64,000 nt of DNA. It comes from Chiayiivirga flava. GTDB taxonomy: Bacteria > Pseudomonadota > Gammaproteobacteria > Xanthomonadales > Xanthomonadaceae. Position numbers and translations under genes: made by a program. Positions 17,181 to 27,293 of the stretch are shown here, in pieces (the stretch's first letter is position 1; each line of letters opens with the position of its first letter). The notes below the pieces were generated by a model. It was not told the origin of the DNA and did not search any database. It saw only the letters and a list, made by a program, of their open reading frames with translations. Where the stretch lies: assembly GCF_014202825.1 (NCBI RefSeq), contig NZ_JACHHP010000002.1, positions 496,001 through 560,000 on the forward strand, in the 5' to 3' direction.

Positions 17181-18593
17181 TCAGGACGCCGGCCGACGCC
17201 GCCTCGCGCCGAGTTTGCGCGTCAGTGTGTTGCGCCCCAGGCCGAGGCGCTGCGCGGCCTGCTGGCGGTGCCCGTCGGTGGCGGTCAGCGCGGCCTCGAA
17301 CAGCACGCGTTCGAGGCGTTCGCTGGCGAGGCGGTGCAGTGCCGGGGTTCCGGCCGCCAGTTCAGCGTCGGCCCAGCGGCGCAGCGCGGTTTCCCAATCG
17401 TCGCTGCCGCGGATCGCGGCATGCGACGGCTGCGGGGAAGCGGCCGCCGCGTCCATCGCCAGCGGCAGGTCGGCCGGCAGCACGGTTTCGCCCGGGGACA
17501 GCACCGCGAGCCGCCAGCAGAGGTTTTCCAGCTCGCGCACGTTGCCGGGCCAGTCGTGCCGGGCCAGGCGCTGCAGCGTGGCCGGCGCGAAGCGCTTGTG
17601 GCCGTCGAGCTGGCGCGTGGCCTGCGCGAGGAAGCGCTGCGCGAGCGCCGGTACGTCCTCGCGGCGGTCGCGCAGCGGCGGCAGCGCGAGGCGCACCACG
17701 TCGAGCCGGTGCAGCAGGTCGGCACGGAAGCGGCCGTCGGCGACGCGTGCGTCGAGGTCCTGGTGAGTGGCGGCGATGACGCGTACGTCGACGCTGATCA
17801 GCTCGCGTCCGCCGACGCGGAAGAATTCACCCTCGGCCAGCACGCGCAGAAGGCGCGTCTGCAGCGAGAGCGGCATGTCGCCGATCTCGTCGAGGAAGAG
17901 CGTGCCGCCGTCGGCCTGCTCGAAGCGGCCGACGTGGCGTTTCGCCGCGCCGGTGAAGGCACCGGCCTCGTGCCCGAACAGTTCGGATTCGAGCAGTTCG
18001 GCCGGGATCGCGGCGGTGTTGAGCGCCACCAGCGGCCGGTGCGCACGCGGCGAGTGCCGATGCAGCGCGCGCGCGACCAGTTCCTTGCCGGTGCCGGTCT
18101 CGCCGGTGATCAGCACCGACAGCGGCGCCTGCGCGAGCCGGCCGATGGCGCGGAAAAGCTCGCGCATCGGCGCCGAATCGCCGAGCAGTTCCGGCGCGTC
18201 GTCGCGCTCCTGCGGCGGCTGCTCGGCGGCGGTGTCGGCATTGAGCGCGCGCTGCGCCATCGCCACGGCCGTGTCGAGGTCGAAGGGCTTGGACAGGAAA
18301 TCGTGCGCGCCGCCGCGAAAGGCGCCGGCGGTGCTCGGCACGTCGGTCCAGGCGCTCATGACGATGACCGGCAGCGCGGCGTGCTGCTGCTTGAGTTCGT
18401 CGAGCAGGTGCAGGCCGTCGGTGTCGGGCATGCGCACGTCGGTGAAGACGAGATCCGGCGGACCGCGCCGCAGCGCCTCGCGCACCGGCACGGCGCCTTC
18501 GAACTCGCGCACGGTGTGGCCGGCCTCGCGCAAGGCCTCGGCGAGGACGAAGCGTACCGAGCGGTCGTCGTCGACGACCCAGATGTCGGCCAT
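17181..18593 (-). CDS. ntrC: Nitrogen regulator NtrC, sigma-54 activator
   Basis: 470 residues from the ATG at 18593. Receiver domain 1-120 with phosphoacceptor Asp52 in VFTDVRMPDTDG. AAA+ domain ~140-375 with Walker A GETGTGKE, the sigma-54 contact motif GAFTGA and Walker B GTLFLDEIGD. A Fis-type helix-turn-helix sits at the C-terminus (QQAAQRLGLGRNTLTRKLG). When phosphorylated by NtrB it activates sigma-54 promoters for nitrogen assimilation. ntrB lies on the same strand but is separated by a 1.1-kb acyltransferase gene on the opposite strand and a block of family B repeats, so the usual ntrBC coupling is broken. Confidence 0.92.
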   Translation of the reverse strand: MADIWVVDDDRSVRFVLAEALREAGHTVREFEGAVPVREALRRGPPDLVFTDVRMPDTDGLHLLDELKQQHAALPVIVMSAWTDVPSTAGAFRGGAHDFLSKPFDLDTAVAMAQRALNADTAAEQPPQERDDAPELLGDSAPMRELFRAIGRLAQAPLSVLITGETGTGKELVARALHRHSPRAHRPLVALNTAAIPAELLESELFGHEAGAFTGAAKRHVGRFEQADGGTLFLDEIGDMPLSLQTRLLRVLAEGEFFRVGGRELISVDVRVIAATHQDLDARVADGRFRADLLHRLDVVRLALPPLRDRREDVPALAQRFLAQATRQLDGHKRFAPATLQRLARHDWPGNVRELENLCWRLAVLSPGETVLPADLPLAMDAAAASPQPSHAAIRGSDDWETALRRWADAELAAGTPALHRLASERLERVLFEAALTATDGHRQQAAQRLGLGRNTLTRKLGARRRRPAS

Positions 18594-18654
18594 CGGTCGG
18601 TGGTGTTGGGAGGATGGGTGGATCGTAGCGGATGCGGGGTGGTGTTCGCCGGGT

Positions 18655-18960
18655 TGCCCCCTTCCGCCTGCCGGCACCTTCCCCCGCAGGCGGGAGAAGG
18701 ATTCCTCCGATGGAGAATGGTGGGGAAGTGGGGCGCAAGTCGCGGGACACGACAGCGGGACGCCCGAGACGGGGATCGACGAGGCAACCCCAAGGAAGCC
18801 GCGGATCACACGCCCTCCTCGACGCCCATCGAAGCATCCTTCTCCCGCTTGCGGCGGGCTCGAAGACCCGGTGACGCGGTACCTGCCCACTCGACGCCCA
18901 CCGAAGCGTCCTTCTCCCGCTTGCGGGGGAAGGTGCCGGCAGGCGGAAGGGGGCACGGCT
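18655..18960. repeat. Block of family B palindromic repeats between ntrC and the acyltransferase
   Basis: Three related segments are visible: 18658-18703 (CCTGCCGGCACCTTCCCCCG... ending GGGAGAAGG), 18828-18852 (CATCCTTCTCCCGCTTGCGG) and 18900-18955 (CGTCCTTCTCCCGCTTGCGG, then GGTGCCGGCAGGCGGAAGG). The first and third are inverted relative to each other. The rest of 18594-18988 shows no ORF or promoter I can support. Confidence 0.65.
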
Positions 18961-18988
18961 CCCCGACTATCCCGCCTACACTCTCGCC

Positions 18989-20110
18989 ATGTCCGCCACT
19001 CCGCCAAGCCACTATCCGGGCCTCGATCCGCTGCGCCTCGCCGCCGCCCTGGTGGTGCTCGGCTTCCACGCCATCGAAACCGCCGACTGGTCCGCCGGCC
19101 TCGCCGCGCACGGTGCCTGGGGCCTGCTGCGCGCCGGCTGGGTCGGCGTGGACGTGTTCTTCGTCATCAGCGGGCTCGTGATCGGCAGCAGCGCACTGCG
19201 CGGCGTGGAACGCGGCGGCGCGTGGCGCGGCGACTACTGGCGGCGGCGGCTCGCGCGTATCGTGCCGCTCTACCTTGTGACCTGCATCGTGTTCCTGGTG
19301 GCGATCGATGCCTCCGCCGTCACCGGGCCGGACGGCTGGACACAGGCGCTGAGTCACCTGTTCTTCGTCCACAACCTGTTTCCGCACACGCTGGCGACGA
19401 TCAATCCGCCGAGCTGGTCGCTCGCCAACGAGATGCAGTTCTACCTGCTCGCGATGCTGGCCGCGCCGTGGCTGGTGCGGCTGCGGCCAATTACGCTGGC
19501 CGTCGGCAGCATCGTGCTGGCGCTGGTCTGGCGCGTGGGCGCATGGCAGGTGCTGCGTGCGCAGGGGATCGACGACGTCGGCCTGTTCAATTGGGCCACG
19601 CTCATCGCGCCGGGCATGCTCGACAGTTTCGGACTCGGTGTGGCGCTTGCGATCGCGCGCCGTCGCGGCGCGCCGCCGCCGCAGGGCGCGCGGCGCGCAT
19701 GGCTGGTGGCGGGCGGCGTTGCGATGCTGCTGTTGCCGGCACTGTGGACCGAACCGATGGTGCGTGGCCGGCTGTGGGACACCCCGGCGATCGCGCTCGG
19801 CCTGCACACCTGGGCGGCGATCGGCGCGACGTGCCTCGTCTGGGCGCTGCATGCGGCGACGCCCGCACCGCGCTGGCGGGCGGCGTGGCTGCGTGCCGGC
19901 GAGCTGTCGTACGGCGTCTATCTCTGGCACGCCATCGTGCTGTTCGCGCTGCTCGCGCACACGCCGTGGCGCGGGCCCGCGCTGCTGGCCGCGTTGCTGC
20001 CGCCGACGCTGCTGCTGGCGTGGCTGGGCTGGGTGCTGGTCGAGCGGCCGATCCTGCGCCGCGCCGGTGCCGCTCAGTCGATCGGCAGCAGCAGCGTGAA
20101 GACGGTGTGA
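18989..20110 (+). CDS. Acyltransferase 3 family membrane protein (OafA/YrhL-like)
   Basis: 373 residues with about ten hydrophobic segments. The N-terminus YPGLDPLRLAAALVVLGFHA and the motif GWVGVDVFFVISGLVIG are the hallmarks of acyltransferase family 3. LARIVPLYLVT and the late YGVYLWHAIV are also typical. Such proteins O-acylate cell-surface sugars in the inner membrane; the target here is unknown. It is encoded opposite to ntrB and ntrC and lies between them. Its last 37 bases overlap the 3' end of ntrB, a tail-to-tail overlap. The flanking repeat block suggests that the gene was inserted. Confidence 0.87.
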   Translation: MSATPPSHYPGLDPLRLAAALVVLGFHAIETADWSAGLAAHGAWGLLRAGWVGVDVFFVISGLVIGSSALRGVERGGAWRGDYWRRRLARIVPLYLVTCIVFLVAIDASAVTGPDGWTQALSHLFFVHNLFPHTLATINPPSWSLANEMQFYLLAMLAAPWLVRLRPITLAVGSIVLALVWRVGAWQVLRAQGIDDVGLFNWATLIAPGMLDSFGLGVALAIARRRGAPPPQGARRAWLVAGGVAMLLLPALWTEPMVRGRLWDTPAIALGLHTWAAIGATCLVWALHAATPAPRWRAAWLRAGELSYGVYLWHAIVLFALLAHTPWRGPALLAALLPPTLLLAWLGWVLVERPILRRAGAAQSIGSSSVKTV

Positions 20111-21090
20111 CCTGCGCGCGACCGGTACGCGAGCGAGCCGCCGTGTTCGCGCGCCACCTGTTGCGCCAGGGTGAGTCCCAAGCCCGAGCCTTCGGCGCGG
20201 CCCGAGACCAGCGGCAGGAAGATGCGTTCGGCCAGGTCGTCCGGCACGCCGCGGCCGTCGTCCTCGATTTCCACGCGCAGCGCGATGCGCAGCGCGCGGT
20301 CGCCGATCAGCGCGTTGTGCTCGGCGCGCGTGCGCAGCTTCACTTCGCTGGCGCCGGCCTCCATCGCGTTGCGCACGAGGTTCCACAGCGCCTGGGTAAG
20401 GCGGTCGGCGTTGGCGGTGACCTCGGGCAGGCTCGGGTCGTAGTCGCGCAGCAGGCGCACGGACCAGCCGGCCTCGGCTTCGGCCAGCAGGCGCACGCGT
20501 TCGAGCGCTTCGTGCACGTTGGTGGGCGAGGTTTCTCCCGGCGGCGCCGGGTTCAGCAGCCGGTCGACGAGCGTGCCGAGGCGGTCCACCTCGTGCAGGA
20601 TCACGTCGATGTAGCGGCGCGCATCGGCATCGTCGCTGCGCCGTGCCAGCAGCTGCGCCGCGCCCTTGAGCCCGGCGAGCGGATTCTTGACCTCGTGCGC
20701 GAGGCCCTTGAGCGCCGCGTGCAGCGCGCCGGGCAGGGTGTTGGCATAGTCCTCCAGCGGGAACTCGTCGGCCGGATGCACTTCGATCAGCACGCTGTCG
20801 TCCAGACGTGCGAGCCACAGATCGGCGAAGCGTTCGCCGGCCGCGTGCGCGCGCAGGCGCGCGCGGCGCGCGTGCAGCGGCGCGTCAGCACCGAGCGGCA
20901 GGCGCGCGAGCAGATCGGACAGGCGCGGCGGTTCCGCATCGATATCCTCGAGCGGCAGGCCGAGCAGGCGGCGCGGGCTGACGCCGAGCCAGCGCGCGAA
21001 CGCGCCGTTGCAGCCGAGCAGCACGCCGGCGTGGTCGGTCCACGCCAGCGGCGTGCCGAGATGTTCGATGGTCGGCGGCGCCGCGGTCAT
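20074..21090 (-). CDS. ntrB: Nitrogen sensor histidine kinase NtrB
   Basis: 338 residues from the ATG at 21090. A PAS domain occupies ~8-110. The H-box KGLAHEVKNPLAGLKGAAQL contains the phosphorylated His132 followed by the ENP-like KNPLAG typical of NtrB. ATPase boxes: N-box LWNLVRNAMEA, G1 EDDGRGVP and G2 GSGLGLTLAQ. There are no membrane segments, so it is cytoplasmic like other NtrB proteins, and PII should control its kinase/phosphatase balance. eda lies 37 bp upstream on the same strand, so transcription may start before eda. Confidence 0.9.
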   Translation of the reverse strand: MTAAPPTIEHLGTPLAWTDHAGVLLGCNGAFARWLGVSPRRLLGLPLEDIDAEPPRLSDLLARLPLGADAPLHARRARLRAHAAGERFADLWLARLDDSVLIEVHPADEFPLEDYANTLPGALHAALKGLAHEVKNPLAGLKGAAQLLARRSDDADARRYIDVILHEVDRLGTLVDRLLNPAPPGETSPTNVHEALERVRLLAEAEAGWSVRLLRDYDPSLPEVTANADRLTQALWNLVRNAMEAGASEVKLRTRAEHNALIGDRALRIALRVEIEDDGRGVPDDLAERIFLPLVSGRAEGSGLGLTLAQQVAREHGGSLAYRSRAGHTVFTLLLPID

Positions 21091-21127
21091 CGGACGTGGA
21101 GCATGCGACGGCGTTCCGTCGGTGCGG

Positions 21128-21769
21128 TCAGGTCCGCGCCAGTGCGGTCGCGGCACGGGCCAGCGTCTCCACCTGGCTCCAGTCCTGCGCCGCAAGCGCG
21201 GCCTTCGGCGTGAGCCACGAGCCGCCGACGCACAGCACGTTCGGCAGCGCGAGATACGCCGGCGCGCTCTGCGGCGTGATGCCGCCGGTGGGGCAGAACA
21301 TGGCCTGCGCCAGCGGCGCGGCGTAGCTGCCCAGCGCCGCGGCGCCGCCGATGGCTTCTGCCGGGAAGAACTTGAGCGTGGCGAACCCGGCCTCGAGCGA
21401 ACGCATGATGTCGGACGCATTGGCGGTGCCGGGCAGCAGCGGCGCCGCAGTGGCGCGCGCGGCGTCGAGCAGCGCCGTCGTGCTGCCGGGCGACACGAGG
21501 AACATCGCGCCGGCCGCGAGCGCGGCATCGAGCTGCGCCGGCGTCAGCACCGTGCCGGCGCCGACCAGCGCCTCCGGCACCTCGTCCGCCACCGCGCGCA
21601 CCGCGTCGAGCGCGATCGCGTTGCGCAGCGTAATCTCGATCGCACGGATGCCGCCGCGCACCAGGGCACGCGCCACCGCGACGGCTTCGGGCACGGACGC
21701 GGGCGTGTACACCGGCACCACGGGACCGGAACGGAGGATTTCGCGCAGGCGCGTCTCGACGGCAGACAT
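21128..21769 (-). CDS. eda: 2-dehydro-3-deoxy-6-phosphogluconate (KDPG) aldolase
   Basis: 213 residues from the ATG at 21769. The Schiff-base lysine is Lys133 in ATLKFFPAEA, the same number as in E. coli Eda. EITLRN carries the catalytic glutamate, and the phosphate loop is FCPTGGI. It splits KDPG into pyruvate and glyceraldehyde 3-phosphate, the last step of the Entner-Doudoroff pathway. edd is not in the window. It precedes ntrB by 37 bp, probably in one transcript. Confidence 0.92.
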   Translation of the reverse strand: MSAVETRLREILRSGPVVPVYTPASVPEAVAVARALVRGGIRAIEITLRNAIALDAVRAVADEVPEALVGAGTVLTPAQLDAALAAGAMFLVSPGSTTALLDAARATAAPLLPGTANASDIMRSLEAGFATLKFFPAEAIGGAAALGSYAAPLAQAMFCPTGGITPQSAPAYLALPNVLCVGGSWLTPKAALAAQDWSQVETLARAATALART

Positions 21770-21915
21770 CGGCGGGATTCCGGAGGGAGCAGGCCTGCGA
21801 CTGTCGCCGCCCGCCGCGTCGAGCGCAAGCCCGCCGCCGCCCGCGCGCTGCGCCGCAGCGAGGGCGGCCGGCCGCAACTGGCTACAATCGCGCACCCGTC
21901 CGCGTGCGACCACCG

Positions 21916-22344
21916 ATGCTGCAGATTTCCCCCACCGTGTCGATTCCCGACGCCGAACTCGAGGAACGCTTCGTGCGCGCCTCCGGGCCCGGCGGCCAGA
22001 ACGTCAACAAGGTGTCGACCGCGGTCGAGCTGCGTTTCGATATCGCGCGCTCGCCGTCGCTCGACGACGCGCTGCGCGCACGCGTGCTGGCGCGGCGCGA
22101 CCGGCGCGTGGACGGCAACGGCGTCATCCTGATTTCCGCGCAGCGTTTCCGTACCCAGGAACGCAATCGCGAAGACGCGCGCGCGCGCCTGGCCGCGCTG
22201 ATCCAGAGCGTGCTCATCCCGCCCCGGCCGCGCGTGGCGACCAAACCCACGCGTGCCTCGAAGGAACGCCGGCTCAAATCGAAAAGCACGCGCGCCACTG
22301 TCAAGGGCCTGCGCACCGGCCGCGCGTGGAAAGACGACGCGTGA
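21916..22344 (+). CDS. arfB: Alternative ribosome-rescue factor / peptidyl-tRNA hydrolase ArfB
   Basis: 142 residues from the ATG at 21916; a GTG at 21904 is possible. The catalytic GGQ stands in ASGPGGQNVNKVST at residues 26-28. The basic tail (KERRLKSKS, then TVKGLRTGRAW) is the part that enters the mRNA channel of stalled ribosomes. It hydrolyses peptidyl-tRNA on non-stop ribosomes. The next gene starts inside its stop codon (GTGA at 22341), so the two are coupled. Confidence 0.9.
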   Translation: MLQISPTVSIPDAELEERFVRASGPGGQNVNKVSTAVELRFDIARSPSLDDALRARVLARRDRRVDGNGVILISAQRFRTQERNREDARARLAALIQSVLIPPRPRVATKPTRASKERRLKSKSTRATVKGLRTGRAWKDDA

Positions 22345-22946
22345 CCGCATCGTCCGTGGCCGCATCGCATCCGGCGATGCCGCCGAACGCACCGCGCATC
22401 GGCGGCGCCGTCACCCGCGCCCTGGGTCGCGCCATCCTGCGCCTCGGCGGCTGGCGCATCGTCGGCGCGTTTCCCGACATTCCGCGCATGGTCATCATCG
22501 TGGCGCCGCATTCGTCCGCGTGGGACGCGATCTGGGGCCTCGCGGCCAAGCTCGCGATGGGCGTGGACATCGTCTTCCTCGCCAAGGCCGAACTGTTCCG
22601 CGGCCCGGTCGGCTGGGTGCTGCGCTGGCTCGGCGGCCGTCCGGTCAACCGCAGCCGCGCGCACGGCGTGGTGGAACAGGCGGTCGACACGCTGCGCAAA
22701 CGCGATCGCCGCTGGCTGGTGCTTGCGCCCGAAGGCACGCGCCGGCGCGTGGAGACGTGGAAATCCGGTTTCCGCCACATCGCCCGCGCGGCGCAGGTGC
22801 CGGTGTTCTGCGCCGCGTTCCACTACCCCGATCGCCAGATCATCCTCGGCGAAGTCTTCGCAATGACCGACGATGCCGAGGCCGACATGGCGCGCATCCG
22901 CCGGTGGTACCGGCCGTTCGTCGGCAAGAATCGCGGGACGGTGTGA
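22341..22946 (+). CDS. PlsC-like glycerol acyltransferase
   Basis: 201 residues from the overlapping GTG at 22341; an ATG at 22377 would give 189. The HxxxxD acyltransferase motif appears as PHSSAWD and the second motif as APEGTRRR. Between them KAELFRGPVGW and GGRPVNRS match blocks II and III of the lysophosphatidate acyltransferase superfamily. It is short and has only weak membrane segments, as in the COG0204-like proteins of unknown acceptor. It overlaps arfB by four bases and the next gene by one base. Confidence 0.8.
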   Translation: MTASSVAASHPAMPPNAPRIGGAVTRALGRAILRLGGWRIVGAFPDIPRMVIIVAPHSSAWDAIWGLAAKLAMGVDIVFLAKAELFRGPVGWVLRWLGGRPVNRSRAHGVVEQAVDTLRKRDRRWLVLAPEGTRRRVETWKSGFRHIARAAQVPVFCAAFHYPDRQIILGEVFAMTDDAEADMARIRRWYRPFVGKNRGTV

Positions 22947-23449
22947 TGGTGGAGTCCCGGATCGACACGTTCCTTCACGTCAGCCAAGTCGACAACGGTT
23001 CGGCGCTGGCGGCGCCGCTGTTTCAGCGCAAATTCGGCGCCGCGCCACCTACGCAGGGCCATCATTTCCTGGCGTTCCATCGCGATGCGGAAGGGCTGCT
23101 GCGCGTGCTTGGATACACCCATTTCACGCCCTTCGGCGACATCATGCTGGGCGGCGGCGCATGTACGGACGAACGCGTCCTGCGCCGCATGTCTGCGCCC
23201 GAACGTTCGGTGCTCGCGGAGGCCGGCGGTGCGTACTTCGTCCTGCTTCGGTATGCGATGGGGTGGCTGTCCGAACGCTGCGACGCGATGTTCGGGTACT
23301 GCGGCGATATTCGCGCCGAGGCGGTCGATATTCGCGCCGGATTCGAGAAAACCTCGCATCCGCACCTGTTGGTGCACTTCCACAAACCCATGCACGAAGT
23401 GCTGCAGCGCGCATTGATCGCCAAGGCAGCGGCCATCGGTCCGTTCTGA
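22946..23449 (+). CDS. Hypothetical protein in the arfB cluster
   Basis: 167 residues. The start overlaps the previous stop (TGATG at 22944-22948), so it is translated with the acyltransferase. The sequence (HHFLAFHRDAEGLLRVLGY, then YTHFTPFGDIMLGGG, and HPHLLVHFHKP) has the rhythm of an alpha/beta enzyme, perhaps a distant GNAT acetyltransferase, but I cannot assign it. It has no signal peptide and no membrane segments. Several histidines and aromatic residues cluster in the first half and near the C-terminus. Confidence 0.75.
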   Translation: MVESRIDTFLHVSQVDNGSALAAPLFQRKFGAAPPTQGHHFLAFHRDAEGLLRVLGYTHFTPFGDIMLGGGACTDERVLRRMSAPERSVLAEAGGAYFVLLRYAMGWLSERCDAMFGYCGDIRAEAVDIRAGFEKTSHPHLLVHFHKPMHEVLQRALIAKAAAIGPF

Positions 23450-23458
23450 GGCGTGGCG

Positions 23459-24274
23459 TCAACCGAACGCGTCGCGCATCAGCGCTTCGAGTGTCTCCGC
23501 CGAATTCCAGTGCTGGCCACACACGTACCGCCCGAGCCGCCAGCGATCGGACCGGCCATGCACGGCGATCGGCTCGGTGCCGAATGCGGCATCGAGCCCG
23601 TGTCGCGCGCGTTGCAGCGGCAGGTACTCGTCCGCCAGATAATCGCCGACATCGCCGTAGGGATACGCGAACAGCCGCGTGCGCCGCGACGGCAGCGCGG
23701 CGTCGAGGTAGGCGCTCGCCTGCAGGATCTCGATGTCCGCCGCGGCCTGCGTGTCGACGTTGCGGAACGTGCCGCCGGGCAGGCCGGTGGCCGTCTGCGC
23801 GAGCGTGTCGTGCTGGTGGTCCCAGCTGTGGCTCTCGATCGCCATGCGGCCGCTGTCGAGCGCCGCCTGCCACCATTCCTCGCCCCACCATCCGCGACCG
23901 ATCAGGCAGGTGCGATCAAGTTCCGCGCGCGCCTGCGGCGAGACGATCACGAAGCTGGTCATGTGCACCGGCACGCCGGGACGCGCCGCTTCCGCATCGC
24001 CGAGCACATTGGCGAAACTGCGCTGCATACCGAGCGTCGGATGTTCGAGATCGTGCCAGTCGAACCACGACCCGTCGTCGCAGCTCAGCGCCACGCAGCG
24101 CTCGGGCAACGTGTGCGGCGCATCGAGCGCATCGACCACGCGCTGCAGCGGCACCACCGGAATGCGCAACGCCGCGAGCGTGGCGAGGTCGGACGCCAGC
24201 GCGACATGATCGTTCTGCGCGTAGTCGTGCCCGAGCACGTTGTTGCTGTGGTAGGTGAGGACGGCGGCGCGCAT
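23459..24274 (-). CDS. Polysaccharide deacetylase-family protein
   Basis: About 271 residues, starting MRAAVLTYHSNNVLGHDY; a TTG at 24310 would add twelve. The NodB-type motif 1 is CVALSCDDGSWFDWHD (the paired aspartates) and motif 2 is ESHSWDHQHD (metal histidines). Later FAYPYGDVGDYLADEY resembles motif 3. There is no signal peptide, so action on a cytoplasmic or activated sugar substrate is possible. It is convergent with the preceding cluster and shares its strand with the LysR gene 49 bp upstream. Confidence 0.8.
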   Translation of the reverse strand: MRAAVLTYHSNNVLGHDYAQNDHVALASDLATLAALRIPVVPLQRVVDALDAPHTLPERCVALSCDDGSWFDWHDLEHPTLGMQRSFANVLGDAEAARPGVPVHMTSFVIVSPQARAELDRTCLIGRGWWGEEWWQAALDSGRMAIESHSWDHQHDTLAQTATGLPGGTFRNVDTQAAADIEILQASAYLDAALPSRRTRLFAYPYGDVGDYLADEYLPLQRARHGLDAAFGTEPIAVHGRSDRWRLGRYVCGQHWNSAETLEALMRDAFG

Positions 24275-24323
24275 CGGCGCAAGGATCGTCGATGGAACGA
24301 CGGCGGGCAACCGCTGCAGCGCT

Positions 24324-25283
24324 TCACCGCTCCGAATGCCCGGCCTCGAAATAATCGCGCCGCGAGAACATCGCCGGCTTCACCAGATCCACGAACGCGC
24401 GCGCCTGGGGCGAGAGGTACTTGCCCTTGCGGATCACCACACCGTAGCTGCGCGGCGGGAAGTAATCGCGCAGGTTGCGGATGGCGAGGCGTTCGCGGTC
24501 CGTCTCGGAGATGCAGATGCCGGTGACGATGGAAATGCCCAGGCCCATCGCCACATATTGCTTGATGATCTCCCAGCCGCCCACCTCCAGCGCCACGGTG
24601 TACGGCACGCGGCGTTGCTGGAAGACGAGGTCGACGAGGCGGTAGGTGGTCAGGCGCTTCGGCGGCAGGATCAGGCCGTAGGGCGAGAGGTCGTCGAGCA
24701 GCAGCGGTGTCTTGCGCGCGAGCGGATGATCGGGCGGCGCGATCAGCATCGGATCGAAGCTCTGCACCGGTGCGTAGTCGAGGTCGTTCGGAACGTCGAG
24801 CATCGAGCCGACGGCGAGATCCACGTCGTCCGAGCGGATCATCGCCAGGCCATCCTTGCCGGTGACGTTGTGCAGTTTGAGCTGCACCTCCGGGTGCGAC
24901 TCGCGGAAGGCCTGCACCAGCGGCGGCAGCAGGTAGAGGATGGTCGAACTGCCGGCGGCGATGTTGAGCTCGCCGGCCGCGAGGCCGCGCACGCGATTGC
25001 GGAACTCGCCGTCGATGGCGTCGACCCCGTCGACCAGCGGACGCGCCAGCTCGTACAGCGCCTGTCCTTCGTGCGTGAGGTTGATGCGCCGGCCCCGCCG
25101 CTCGAACAGCCGGGCGCCCAGCTCGGTCTCCAGCGCGCCCAGCTGCAGGCTCACGGCCGGCTGGCTCAGGAACAGCGCCTCGGCCGCGCGCGACACCGAG
25201 CCCAGCCGCGCGGTATGGCAAAACGCACGCAACTGCTTGAGCCTGCTGCCTTTGTAATAGTACCTGCTACCGGGATTTGCCAT
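24324..25283 (-). CDS. LysR-family regulator, probably of the glyoxylate shunt
   Basis: 319 residues from the ATG at 25283; upstream starts exist in the same frame. The winged helix-turn-helix is at ~15-75 (LKQLRAFCHTARLGSVSRAA, then LFLSQPAVSLQL). The effector domain follows (LAAGELNIAAGSST, DVDLAVGSM, YVAMGLGISIVTG), and the whole resembles CysB/Cbl-like members. It diverges from aceB with a 135-bp gap, the classic position for a LysR protein that controls its neighbour, so regulation of aceB-aceA is a reasonable inference. Confidence 0.88.
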   Translation of the reverse strand: MANPGSRYYYKGSRLKQLRAFCHTARLGSVSRAAEALFLSQPAVSLQLGALETELGARLFERRGRRINLTHEGQALYELARPLVDGVDAIDGEFRNRVRGLAAGELNIAAGSSTILYLLPPLVQAFRESHPEVQLKLHNVTGKDGLAMIRSDDVDLAVGSMLDVPNDLDYAPVQSFDPMLIAPPDHPLARKTPLLLDDLSPYGLILPPKRLTTYRLVDLVFQQRRVPYTVALEVGGWEIIKQYVAMGLGISIVTGICISETDRERLAIRNLRDYFPPRSYGVVIRKGKYLSPQARAFVDLVKPAMFSRRDYFEAGHSER

Positions 25284-25418
25284 GGGTTTCGAGGGGTTGG
25301 GCCCGTACTCATGTTGCATCATTTGCTTTGTTAATGCATTGCATTGACATATTTGCGTGGCAAAACTCAAACGCGCGTTCTACCTTTGCTGCCCCGCAAC
25401 ACGCAGGACGTCCCGGCC
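25284..25418. promoter_or_regulatory. Divergent control region between the lysR gene and aceB
   Basis: An AT-rich stretch unlike the surroundings contains a TTGACA at 25344-25349, a perfect -35 hexamer for rightward transcription. It is preceded by AATGCATT, an 8-bp palindrome followed by GCATT (25333-25345), which could form part of a LysR box. The -10 is not clear. Confidence 0.45.
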
Positions 25419-27008
<1,590 letters not shown>

Positions 27009-27028
27009 TTCCAAACCACGTCCCCATC

Positions 27029-27142
27029 CCGTTGTCCCGGCGAACGCCGGGACCCAGTGGCGCTGCTCGTGCTACCCCATTAGCCAGCCGCCTGAAAGCG
27101 AAACAACGTCACTGGGTCCCGGCGTTCGCCGGGACGACGGGG
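27029..27142. repeat. Composite palindromic repeat, family A, between aceB and aceA
   Basis: The left arm 27030-27066 (CCGTTGTCCCGGCGAACGCC...) and inverted right arm 27105-27140 (ACGTCACTGGGTCCCGGCGT...) are separated by ~40 bp. It could lower read-through from aceB to aceA or stabilise the upstream message. Between 27146 and 27293 I see no gene. Confidence 0.85.
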
Positions 27143-27293
27143 TAGGGAATCGCGCCACGCACATTGCCCTGTTTCCGCACCACCACCGGCCAAGGACGCC
27201 GGTGCCGCCGAAGGAAGGGTCGGCCCCCGCCACGGACAGCCCCCGCCCCACCACCCACGCCTTGCCTCCGCCCATCCGCACAGGACCACCACC

